Assembly: GCA_035506155.1 (NCBI GenBank)
Contig: DATJPX010000029.1
Span: 1 to 14,586 of the forward strand
DNA from: UBA877 sp035506155
GTDB lineage: Bacteria; Chloroflexota; Anaerolineae; Anaerolineales; Villigracilaceae
DNA length: 14,586 nucleotides
Direction: 5' to 3'
Made by a program: the position numbers and the translations under genes. Position 1 is the first letter of the stretch, and the number at the start of each line of letters is the position of its first letter. The notes beneath the pieces are model-generated. The model did not search any database. It was not told the DNA's origin and was given only the letters and a program-made list of their open reading frames with translations. Positions 1 to 6,228 of the stretch are shown here, piece after piece.

Positions 1-733
1 AGTGCAACGGCACCTCCAGGCCCAGTTTCGTCAGGGTCTGGAAGATCGGGTCGGTATCCGTGCTCCTGGGCATGTTGAGGTCTCCCAGAACGACCAGCTC
101 GCGTGTGAAAGCTTTCCGCGGGTCTTTCATCCGTCCCTCGGCCCACATGGCGACCGCGTAGGTTTCCAGCGCCCGCCGGCCGATCGAGTCTGGATCGCTG
201 CGGGACTTCCCGAAATACAGGTGGGCGTTCACGAAAGTGATGGAAGTCTGGCCGGCAGAAAAGGAGGCCAAGTATGGCGGGCGGTCGAAGCCTTCGAACT
301 TCGCGGCGTTCTTTGGAAGCTTCACTTTGTCCATTTCTGAAGGCGGAAAATTGATCTCCCCGACCTCTTCGAGGAGGGTCAGCTTCTGGCTATCGTAGAC
401 GAAAGACATGCGCTCGGAATTGCCGGCCGGATCGGACATCAGGTACCTGTATGTCTTCGGAAGCTTCTGGACGATCCGATCCAGGTCCGTGTAAAGATCG
501 CGGCATTCCTGGACGGCGACGATGTCGAACCAACTCAGGATCTCGGCGATCAGCTCGAAATCCTGGTCGCGTCGATCCTGGGCGCCAAGGTTGGCGATGT
601 TCCAGGTGGCTACCATCAAGGTCCCAGCTGAGCAGGCCGGGACCTGGCGCTTGGCCTTCTGGGCGCGAAGATGCGCGACTTCCGCGGCGACGTTGTATGC
701 ATACTCGAATTTGGGTTTCTCAAATTCTGCCAT
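1..733 (-). CDS. EEP-family (endonuclease/exonuclease/phosphatase) protein, C-terminus cut by window edge
   Basis: The reading frame is open from an ATG at 733 to the window edge, giving 244 codons with no stop. The start has a good Shine-Dalgarno (AGGAGA, about 6 bases upstream). EEP hallmarks appear in order: TWNIANLG (residues 43-50), VQECRD with the metal-binding Glu76, SERMSFVYD (106-114), NAHLYFG with His171, and GDLNMP with Asp218 and Asn220. In this family these residues bind Mg2+ and cleave a phosphodiester or phosphomonoester. The C-terminal SDH motif would lie outside the window. No signal peptide is visible, so it is probably cytoplasmic. It is the last of a same-strand run, 109 bases after the LLM gene, and may have its own promoter in that gap. 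The substrate cannot be told from sequence; a DNase, a phosphatase or a sphingomyelinase-like enzyme are all possible. Confidence 0.9.
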   Translation of the reverse strand, partial: MAEFEKPKFEYAYNVAAEVAHLRAQKAKRQVPACSAGTLMVATWNIANLGAQDRRDQDFELIAEILSWFDIVAVQECRDLYTDLDRIVQKLPKTYRYLMSDPAGNSERMSFVYDSQKLTLLEEVGEINFPPSEMDKVKLPKNAAKFEGFDRPPYLASFSAGQTSITFVNAHLYFGKSRSDPDSIGRRALETYAVAMWAEGRMKDPRKAFTRELVVLGDLNMPRSTDTDPIFQTLTKLGLEVPLH

Positions 734-797
734 GGTCTTTTCTCCTTTCCCTGGCATGTCAGAATGAAGTGGATCCCGGAATTCCCCAGCCAATGCC

Positions 798-826
798 AGT
801 ATAGCACGCCCGGCCGGTATTTAATC
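798..826 (-). promoter_or_regulatory. putative promoter for the EEP gene
   Basis: On the minus strand there is a TATACT -10 (803 to 798) preceded by TGC, an extended -10. Seventeen bases further upstream is a weak -35 (GATTAA, 826-821). The -10 lies 65 bases before the EEP start. The -10 is good and the -35 poor, so this is tentative. Confidence 0.35.
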
Positions 827-842
827 CCGGCACTCCGGTTTT

Positions 843-1655
843 TTAGCGAGCCGGGCCAGCCTGGATGCGTCGGACGAGCTCAACAGTCGTGCCGCGCAGC
901 TGGTGTATGATTTCGAACCACCAGGTCGCTCCAGCCTGCTCATATTCGCCAATCAGGGCAGCCTGCCCGGGAGCGGATGCCCCATCCACAGCGACGTCGA
1001 AAGGCGTACTGGATGCTCGATGTTCGCAGATATAGGAAACCTGCCGGGCGAGCTGCTCCGGCGTCTTCGTAATCTGGCTTTTCTCATCCACGGTTCCGAT
1101 GATCCAGCCATTCCAGTGGGCGGCCCGGCGGAGCGCCGCCCGGCTGTCGCCGCCGATCCAGATTGGGATGCGCGGCTTCTGCAGCGCAGAAGGCACCATG
1201 CGAACCTTTTCAGCGGTGTAATACTTTCCGTGGAGGTTGACTTCTTCACCGGATAGATAACCGTCCAAAAGCCCCAGACCTTCGTCGAGCATGGCGGCGC
1301 GGATTTTATCCTCGGCCGGCTCCCCAAACGGGGCAAAGTCCGGCGCGATTCCCAGCCCGGTGCTGAAGATGACTCGGCCAGAACTCAACAGGTCCAGTCC
1401 GGCCAGCATGCGCGCCAGCAGGTGCGGGCGGTAGCGTGGCAGGGGGGAGACACCGACGCACAGCCTGAGCGACTTCGTGCAAGCCGCGACAGCGGATAAT
1501 GTGACCCACGGATCGCCGGCGCCGTATGGGACGAGCATGTGGTCCCAGATCCATATTGCCTCCCAGCCGGACGCTTCGGCGGCCAGGGCAAGATCGAGGA
1601 TGGCGCGCGGATTGCTGAAATCGCCAAAGGGAACGACTTCGATGCCAGAATGCAT
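843..1655 (-). CDS. LLM-class (luciferase-like) flavin- or F420-dependent oxidoreductase
   Basis: A 270-residue TIM-barrel-type protein of the bacterial luciferase-like monooxygenase superfamily. Evidence is the N-terminal strand (GIEVVPFGDF), the helix-strand unit ending in AIWIWDHM (Asp38-His39), the FSTGLGIAPDFAPFG segment near the middle, and KPRIPIWIGG, where these enzymes usually form part of the cofactor pocket. Family members use FMNH2 or F420H2. The sequence alone does not say which, or what the substrate is. The ATG at 1655 has an upstream ACGGAGA at suitable spacing. The gene starts 27 bases after the stop of the DUF4177-like gene, so the two are probably co-transcribed. It has no transmembrane segment. 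The length is slightly short for the family (usually 280-350), but the ends look intact. Confidence 0.88.
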   Translation of the reverse strand: MHSGIEVVPFGDFSNPRAILDLALAAEASGWEAIWIWDHMLVPYGAGDPWVTLSAVAACTKSLRLCVGVSPLPRYRPHLLARMLAGLDLLSSGRVIFSTGLGIAPDFAPFGEPAEDKIRAAMLDEGLGLLDGYLSGEEVNLHGKYYTAEKVRMVPSALQKPRIPIWIGGDSRAALRRAAHWNGWIIGTVDEKSQITKTPEQLARQVSYICEHRASSTPFDVAVDGASAPGQAALIGEYEQAGATWWFEIIHQLRGTTVELVRRIQAGPAR

Positions 1656-1682
1656 GCGAATTCTCCGTTTCGGAATTTCGGC

Positions 1683-2117
1683 CTAGAACGGCGAGGACAT
1701 GGGGGAACGAAAGAGACTGAAGAGGGCCATGACCAAAACCCACAGGCCGCAGGTTCCCAACAAGGTGATCACAAGAATGAGCAGGATATAGGTCAGGCGG
1801 GACATGCCGTATTGGGTGCGGTATGGATCCACTCCGGCCGGGAGTTGGGCATCCCCGGCGCGGGCGCTGATCGGCCGTTTGAAGCGCACCCGGCGATCGT
1901 CGAACTTCTCGAGCAGTTCCCAGCCGGCGCGGGCCTCCTCTTCGAGCAGCTTGTTGAATACCACGGGCTTTGCGAATGCGCCTGTCACGGAACGGACGAT
2001 CTTGAACTCCCACCCGGCGGTTTCATCGGCAGGGTAATTCGTCATTTCTTCCTCCTCCCGAAGCTGTCGCCGCCTTGCAGCGGCGGCCGCACTTGCACCT
2101 GCAGGTCCATCAGCCAT
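1683..2117 (-). CDS. DUF4177-like protein with C-terminal membrane anchor
   Basis: Two starts are possible, each with a near-perfect ribosome site. The ATG at 2117 follows AGGAGGG (144 residues). The ATG at 2045 follows GGGAGGAGG (120 residues, beginning MTNYPADE). The long form adds an Ala/Arg/Glu-rich, low-complexity leader. The short form begins directly before the domain, so it may be the main product. The core resembles DUF4177: WEFKIVRS, then an EEEARAGWELLEKFDDRRVRFKR-type stretch with the typical GWEL. The C-terminal third (RLTYILLILVITLLG onward) is one or two hydrophobic membrane segments. The function of this small domain is unknown. The gene sits just downstream of a TATAAT promoter and directly upstream of the LLM gene (27-base gap). 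Its identity as coding is strong; the DUF assignment is from pattern memory. Confidence 0.75.
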   Translation of the reverse strand: MADGPAGASAAAAARRRQLREEEEMTNYPADETAGWEFKIVRSVTGAFAKPVVFNKLLEEEARAGWELLEKFDDRRVRFKRPISARAGDAQLPAGVDPYRTQYGMSRLTYILLILVITLLGTCGLWVLVMALFSLFRSPMSSPF

Positions 2118-2140
2118 GCGACGCCCTCCTGAATGATCGG

Positions 2141-2169
2141 ATTATAAGCCAATCGACCTGGCCGGTTTG
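2141..2169 (-). promoter_or_regulatory. putative promoter of the DUF4177-like / LLM unit
   Basis: A perfect TATAAT (2146-2141, minus strand) lies 23 bases before the long-form ATG at 2117. The expected start of transcription, near 2134, leaves just enough leader for the AGGAGGG site. The -35 position (CAAACC, 2169-2164) is poor and lies inside the palindrome at 2155-2184, which suggests regulated access. Confidence 0.5.
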
Positions 2170-2184
2170 GAGACCGGTCAGGTC
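2155..2184 (-). promoter_or_regulatory. 12-bp dyad: hairpin terminator or operator
   Basis: The inverted repeat has arms 2155-2166 and 2173-2184 around a 6-base loop. Its single non-Watson-Crick position is G-U in plus-strand RNA and a mismatch in minus-strand RNA. It sits between the small membrane protein gene and the TATAAT of the next unit. The minus-strand sequence after it is not a clear T-run, so as a terminator it would be weak. Because it covers the -35 region, a repressor site is an equal possibility. Confidence 0.45.
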
Positions 2185-2213
2185 TGCGATTTTTGCCGCT
2201 TGTTTTTTGCCTG

Positions 2214-2384
2214 TTAGCGGACTGCCAGGGCCAGATACCAGGGCCAGATGATGATGGCCAGCAGCGCCTTCCACCAGATCAGTTTGGCAAAGGCCATGGT
2301 GAAGATCCAACCGGCTGTCCAAAATGCACCGGCTGCGCTTCCGTTGTTGACCTTGACGGTCTTTGTTTTCTCTTCTGTTGACAT
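2214..2384 (-). CDS. small two-helix membrane protein, 56 residues, unknown function
   Basis: The ATG at 2384 is preceded by AAAGGAGAGG at good spacing and runs 56 codons to TAA at 2214. The product starts with a polar Lys/Thr-rich stretch (MSTEEKTKTVKVNNGS). It continues with two hydrophobic, Trp-rich segments (about 20-33 and 40-55) separated by a Lys, ending in a Leu/Ala helix and a final Arg. This is a typical small inner-membrane protein; the WPWYLALAVR end resembles widespread uncharacterised short membrane proteins. It lies 81 bases downstream of the NDUFA9-like gene on the same strand and is followed by the dyad at 2155-2184. No enzymatic motif is visible. Coding confidence comes from the ribosome site and the coherent hydrophobic pattern; no function can be given. 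Confidence 0.78.
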   Translation of the reverse strand: MSTEEKTKTVKVNNGSAAGAFWTAGWIFTMAFAKLIWWKALLAIIIWPWYLALAVR

Positions 2385-2465
2385 GGCGACCTCTCCTTTT
2401 CGATTTTCGTTGGTATCACTTTTAATTACGGATGGATAGGGGAGGGGTTGCAGGGACGTATCTGG

Positions 2466-3392
2466 CTAGTAGGTGCTGAGCCTGTCCTTCCGGCGCTTCA
2501 ATTCGCTGGCGTAGTGGACCCCGAGTCGGGTGCGGTTTTCCCGGGCCCACTCGGTCAGGCGGGTCGCTCCGGCCGGAGGCGCATCCACGGAGAGCAGGTT
2601 TGCCATCAGCCCTCTGACTTCCGGCCAGGTGATCATGACATCCCCCATCAGCCGTCCCACCAACGAGCCGGCCAGGTATGCCAGGGCGGGCGGCATGGAA
2701 AGGAGCGGGCGCTCGATCCCGATGATCCGGCCGATGGCCTGGACCAATTCCCGATAAGTGAACGTTTCCGGGCCGGCCGCGTCGAGAATGATTTTTTCCG
2801 GATTCCTTCCCTGCTCGACCGCCAATGCAGCCAAGTCATCCACATAGACGGGCTGGATGCGGCAACTGCCATTCCCGAACAGGCCGAAAACCGGCAGGTG
2901 GCGCAGGGTCCAGGCAATGTTGTTGATGAGGATGTCTTCCCTGCCAAACAGGAGGGTCGGGCGAAGGATGGCGTAGGACAGGCCAGAGTAGATCAGGGCA
3001 TTCTCCAGGCGCGCCTTATCGCGGAAATATTCCAAAGGGGAGAACTCGCTTGGGTTGGTAATACTGATATGAACGATCCGCTCCACGCCGGCTTTCTTGG
3101 CCGCTTCGAAAAGGATGAGGGTGTTTCGCAAGGCCGATTCATGCTTGAAGAAAGTGTAGTTGAACCGCACCCAATAGGTATTGTACAGGACCTTGGCCCC
3201 ACGCAGTGATTCGACCAGGTCGTCGGGACAGTCAAAGTTGAACGGGTAAGCCTCGACCCTGCCGCCGAACGGATTCGCCCGCCTGGCCGAGTTTGTCAGC
3301 GTGCGGACGCGCTGACCCTCTGCCAGCAGGCGGGCAGCGATGTATTTTCCTGAATATCCGAATGCGCCGGTAACAATATGCAGTTCGCTCAT
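2466..3392 (-). CDS. atypical SDR / NDUFA9-like NAD(P)-binding epimerase-fold protein
   Basis: A 308-residue Rossmann-fold protein. The N-terminus has the nucleotide-binding TGAFGYSG (residues 8-15). It continues with an IVHIS strand, an EYFRDKARLENAL helix in the position of the usual YxxxK, then LRPTLLFG and a PVYVDDLA segment. This is the pattern of atypical short-chain dehydrogenases related to the complex I NDUFA9 subunit and NmrA/epimerase proteins. Such proteins bind NAD(P) and are often not catalytic. A hydrophobic PPALAYLAGSLVGRL stretch near the C-terminus may associate with membrane. The ATG at 3392 is preceded by GTGAGGG. The gene begins 55 bases after the ROK gene on the same strand, so co-transcription is likely. 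The substrate is unknown. Confidence 0.87.
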   Translation of the reverse strand: MSELHIVTGAFGYSGKYIAARLLAEGQRVRTLTNSARRANPFGGRVEAYPFNFDCPDDLVESLRGAKVLYNTYWVRFNYTFFKHESALRNTLILFEAAKKAGVERIVHISITNPSEFSPLEYFRDKARLENALIYSGLSYAILRPTLLFGREDILINNIAWTLRHLPVFGLFGNGSCRIQPVYVDDLAALAVEQGRNPEKIILDAAGPETFTYRELVQAIGRIIGIERPLLSMPPALAYLAGSLVGRLMGDVMITWPEVRGLMANLLSVDAPPAGATRLTEWARENRTRLGVHYASELKRRKDRLSTY

Positions 3393-3447
3393 AAATTAAC
3401 CCTCACCATTAAAACGCTGTTCATTTGAATTCGAACGATCTTTTAGT

Positions 3448-4338
3448 TTAAATCTCCAGGGTTTTTGCCAGCGCCATGGCACCCAGGATGCCGGAGCGCT
3501 TGCCCAGCCCGGGTGGGACGATATATCCATCCAGCGTTCCTTCGAACAAAGGGGATGGGATGTAGCCGTTCAGGATCTCCTTGACTTTGCAGCGGATCAT
3601 CGGGAAGAGCTGCAGGCGTTCCATCACTCCGCCGCCCAGAACGATCCGCTGAGGGGAGAGTAGTGTGATCGTACTGACCAGGGCGTGGGCGATGTACGTA
3701 GCCTCCAGATCCCAGGCTGGATGCTCGTCCGGGAGCGAATCGCCAGACTGGCCCCAGCGCTTCCCGATGGCCGGCCCGTTCGCCAGGCCCTCGAAGCAGT
3801 CCCTATGGAACGGGCAACTGCCCGGGAAAGGGTCTTTTTGGAGGTCGTGCGGCAGGTGCATGTGGCCGGCCTCCGGGTGGGTCAAGCCATGAACTAACTT
3901 CCCTCCGATGACGAGCCCTGCTCCGATCCCGGTCCCGATGGTGTAATAGACCAGGGAATCCAGGTTGCGGTTTTCCTGGAGCCAGGAGTATTCTCCGAAT
4001 GCGGCGGCGTTGACGTCCAGGTCGAATGCCAGCGGCAGGTCGAAAGCTCTACGGAAGCGGCCCAGGATGTCGGTATTCGACCAACCCGCCTTGGGCGTGG
4101 CGGTGATGGATCCATACGAAGGAGATGAAGGATGCAGGTCGAGTGGGCCGAAAGGCGCCAGTCCGATCGCGGCTGGTTTATGCTTTTTAAAGAAAGCAAT
4201 GGCTTTTTCGATAGTTTCGTCGGGACCGGTAGTCGGGAAGCGGATTTCCTCGCGAATATCCTCCGGCCCGTTCCCGACCGCGCAGACGAATTTGGTCCCG
4301 CCGCCTTCCATCGCCCCGTACAATTTACCATCCACCAT
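3448..4338 (-). CDS. ROK-family sugar kinase, fructokinase type
   Basis: A 296-residue protein starting at ATG 4338. An in-frame TTG at 4368 lies inside the upstream YHS gene and is less likely; the ATG has GAGGG upstream. The phosphate loop is GAMEGGGTK (8-16). The catalytic segment is DLDVNAAAFGE (106-116) and the second nucleotide loop is TIGTGIGAG (133-141). The zinc-site pattern of bacterial ROK fructokinases is present: His159 in EAGHMHLPHD, then Cys175, His178 and Cys181 in GSCPFHRDC. The expected reaction is ATP-dependent phosphorylation of fructose or a related hexose in the cytoplasm. The gene starts 2 bases after the YHS stop, which implies translational coupling, and is followed by the NDUFA9-like gene. 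Exact sugar preference is inferred from family only. Confidence 0.92.
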   Translation of the reverse strand: MVDGKLYGAMEGGGTKFVCAVGNGPEDIREEIRFPTTGPDETIEKAIAFFKKHKPAAIGLAPFGPLDLHPSSPSYGSITATPKAGWSNTDILGRFRRAFDLPLAFDLDVNAAAFGEYSWLQENRNLDSLVYYTIGTGIGAGLVIGGKLVHGLTHPEAGHMHLPHDLQKDPFPGSCPFHRDCFEGLANGPAIGKRWGQSGDSLPDEHPAWDLEATYIAHALVSTITLLSPQRIVLGGGVMERLQLFPMIRCKVKEILNGYIPSPLFEGTLDGYIVPPGLGKRSGILGAMALAKTLEI

Positions 4339-4340
4339 GC

Positions 4341-4562
4341 CTATTCCCTCGCTTCCTTGAGATCGCAATCCTCGGGATCAGTACCTTTCTTTCGGTGCGC
4401 CAGATAAAACCGGTCAGGATCGGCTGCAAAGGCGTTCAGGCAGAACTGGGTACAAAAATAAACAGCCTGGCCCTGATATTTGGCGTTCGGAAAATAGGCT
4501 GGGTCGCCGTCGATATTTCTCCCGCAAATCATCGGCAGCCCAGAAGGCGGTTTCGATTCCAT
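4341..4562 (-). CDS. YHS-domain protein (small metal-binding), 73 residues
   Basis: The short protein carries a YHS-like domain: PMICGRNID (Cys13), then VYFCTQFCLNAFAADPDRFY with Cys37 and Cys41. Family members bind heavy metals or act as metallochaperone modules, as in copper P-type ATPases and related proteins. The stand-alone form has no assigned role. ATG 4562 has AAGGA upstream. It begins a minus-strand run, and its stop lies 2 bases from the ROK kinase start. Its 5' end faces the first LysM-peptidase gene, 61 bases away. The tail after residue 54 is charged and has no known motif. Confidence 0.82.
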   Translation of the reverse strand: MESKPPSGLPMICGRNIDGDPAYFPNAKYQGQAVYFCTQFCLNAFAADPDRFYLAHRKKGTDPEDCDLKEARE

Positions 4563-4590
4563 GGCAATCCTTCGATTGAGAGTTTTTACG

Positions 4591-4617
4591 ATTCTATCAG
4601 ACCTTTCGGACTATAAT
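4591..4617. promoter_or_regulatory. back-to-back promoters between the YHS gene and the first LysM-peptidase gene
   Basis: On the plus strand a perfect TATAAT at 4612-4617 is followed after 6 bases by ATG 4624. Transcription would start at or next to the ATG, with no leader. On the minus strand an extended -10, TGA-TAGAAT (TAGAAT at 4596-4591), lies 28 bases before the YHS ATG and leaves room for its ribosome site. No good -35 is visible in either direction. The two RNA polymerase footprints would overlap. Confidence 0.55.
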
Positions 4618-4623
4618 CGGGAC

Positions 4624-6159
4624 ATGTTTTTCCGCCGCTTCTGGACCCTTGGCCTGGCGCTTCTCCTAGCCGCTTGCGCGACCTCCAAACCATCCGATTA
4701 TTTCATCACTCCAGCTTCCGTCTGGAGTTACGGCCAAGCCCCTTCCACGCCCACGGAAGTATTCTCCACGCCCACCCTATCCTACAGCCTTCCCCCGACC
4801 CGCCAGCCCGGCTCGGTCGAATCGACGCCCACGCCCGACGCGCCGCATTATCCGCCCGGCCAGACGCGGGGTGTGCAAAATTACGTCGTTCAATCGGGAG
4901 ACATTCTGAGCGCCATTGCCGAGCGTTTCGGGGTCAGCGTGCCGGCCATCGTCCAGGCGAATAACCTGACCAACCCAGATGCCTTGTCAGCGGGACAGAC
5001 CCTGCTCATCCCGGCGCAAAACCCGCAGGCGCCCGGCCCATCCTTCAAGCTCATCCCCGATTCCGAGCTGGTCTATGGACCGATGGCTGGCATGTTCGAC
5101 ATCACCGCCTTCATCCAATCCAAACACGGCTACCTGGCGACCTATTCAGACGCCGTCAACGGCCAAAGTATGACCGGCGCACAGGTGATCCAGCTCGTCG
5201 CCCAGAACTTTTCAGTCAACCCGCGCCTCCTGCTTGCGCTGCTGGAGTATCGTTCGGGCTGGGTGACCAATCCCAACCCGGATGCCTCCATGGCGGACAT
5301 GCCCCTCGGCTTCAATAGGTCCGATTACACCGGCCTTTACAAGCAGCTGGTTCTGGCAGCCTGCTATCTCAATGATGGGTTCTATCGCTGGCAGGCGGGC
5401 GAAACCACCAGTTGGGTGTTGAGCGATGGGACGGTCGTGCCGATCGATCCGACCATCAACCCGGGGACGGCCGGGGTGGAAAACCTTTTCGGCCAGCTGG
5501 ATGATTACCCCTCTTGGTTGAAGGATGTCTCCCCGGGCGGTTTCTACGATACCTATTATCTGCTCTTTGGAAGCCCCTTCGATCTGGCGATCGAACCGCT
5601 TTCTCCTCCATATCTCAGCCAGCCCCCGCTGCTCCTGCCGTTCGCCGCAGGGGAAGTCTGGTCGTTCACCGGCGGTCCGCACCTCGCCTGGGACTTCGGC
5701 TCCCCGTTTGGCGCGCTGGATTTTGCCCCGCCCGGCGATGCCCAGGGCTGCGTTGAAAGCGACTATTGGGTGACTGCGGTGGCGAACGGCCTGGTGACGC
5801 GCACCGGCATCGGCGTCGTCATCGAAGACCTGGACGGGGATGGAAATGAAGGTTCGGGCTGGGTGATCCTGTATATGCACGTCGAGGCACGCGACCGGGT
5901 TACCCCGGGCACGCGCCTGCGCGCCGGCGACCGGATCGGTCATCCCTCCTGCGAGGGCGGCGTTTCCACCGGCACACATGTCCATATTGCCCGTCGTTTC
6001 AACGGGGAGTGGGTTTCCGCCATCGGCAAAACCCCCTTCAACCTGAGCGGGTGGATCTCGGCAGGGACTGGCGAAGAGTACGTCGGAACGCTGACCCGCA
6101 GCGGGGTGGTGTTGACCGCTTTCGAAGGCAAGGACGCCGACAACCAGATCCAGCGCTAG
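4624..6159 (+). CDS. lipoprotein with LysM and beta-lytic/LasA-type M23 metallopeptidase domain (paralogue 1)
   Basis: A 511-residue exported protein. It has a lipoprotein signal (basic FFRR, hydrophobic core, LLAAC lipobox with Cys18), then a Thr/Pro-rich spacer and a LysM domain at about 87-130. A middle helical domain (about 145-325) contains PRLLLALLEYRSG. The C-terminal metallopeptidase has His353 in GGPH, Asp366 in ALDFAP (H-x12-D spacing as in LasA/M23A), His419 in LYMH, and the HVH pair 452/454. Cys376 and Cys443 (PSCEGG) could form a disulfide. A DLDGDG loop (402-407) looks calcium-binding. The expected role is binding and cutting peptidoglycan peptides at the cell surface. I chose ATG 4624 over the in-frame 4561 because the signal peptide then begins correctly and a TATAAT precedes it. 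No Shine-Dalgarno is present, so it is probably leaderless. Confidence 0.9.
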   Translation: MFFRRFWTLGLALLLAACATSKPSDYFITPASVWSYGQAPSTPTEVFSTPTLSYSLPPTRQPGSVESTPTPDAPHYPPGQTRGVQNYVVQSGDILSAIAERFGVSVPAIVQANNLTNPDALSAGQTLLIPAQNPQAPGPSFKLIPDSELVYGPMAGMFDITAFIQSKHGYLATYSDAVNGQSMTGAQVIQLVAQNFSVNPRLLLALLEYRSGWVTNPNPDASMADMPLGFNRSDYTGLYKQLVLAACYLNDGFYRWQAGETTSWVLSDGTVVPIDPTINPGTAGVENLFGQLDDYPSWLKDVSPGGFYDTYYLLFGSPFDLAIEPLSPPYLSQPPLLLPFAAGEVWSFTGGPHLAWDFGSPFGALDFAPPGDAQGCVESDYWVTAVANGLVTRTGIGVVIEDLDGDGNEGSGWVILYMHVEARDRVTPGTRLRAGDRIGHPSCEGGVSTGTHVHIARRFNGEWVSAIGKTPFNLSGWISAGTGEEYVGTLTRSGVVLTAFEGKDADNQIQR

Positions 6160-6215
6160 GGCTGCTGTTTACCCAATCCCCATAGTCAGCTAATCATCCG
6201 TTAAGACTGCTGGGG

Positions 6216-6221
6216 TATAAT
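6216..6221 (+). promoter_or_regulatory. TATAAT -10 element of a probable leaderless promoter
   Basis: A perfect TATAAT ends 7 bases before ATG 6229, and no ribosome site lies between them. The geometry matches that before the first paralogue, so transcription probably begins at the ATG. The -35 is not recognisable. Confidence 0.6.
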
Positions 6222-6228
6222 CTGCCCG

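Noticed and set aside
4561..4623. Upstream ATG 4561 as the start of paralogue 1
   Set aside because: It would place 21 residues before the signal peptide and overlap the YHS start; the TATAAT at 4612 favours ATG 4624.
5212..5985. Long minus-strand ORF opposite paralogue 1
   Set aside because: Shadow of the GC-rich peptidase gene; Arg/Ala/Gly-rich without motifs or ribosome site. The same applies to the minus-strand ORFs at 8622-9296 and 1306-2013 and to the plus-strand ORFs at 2448-3209 and 13322-14107.
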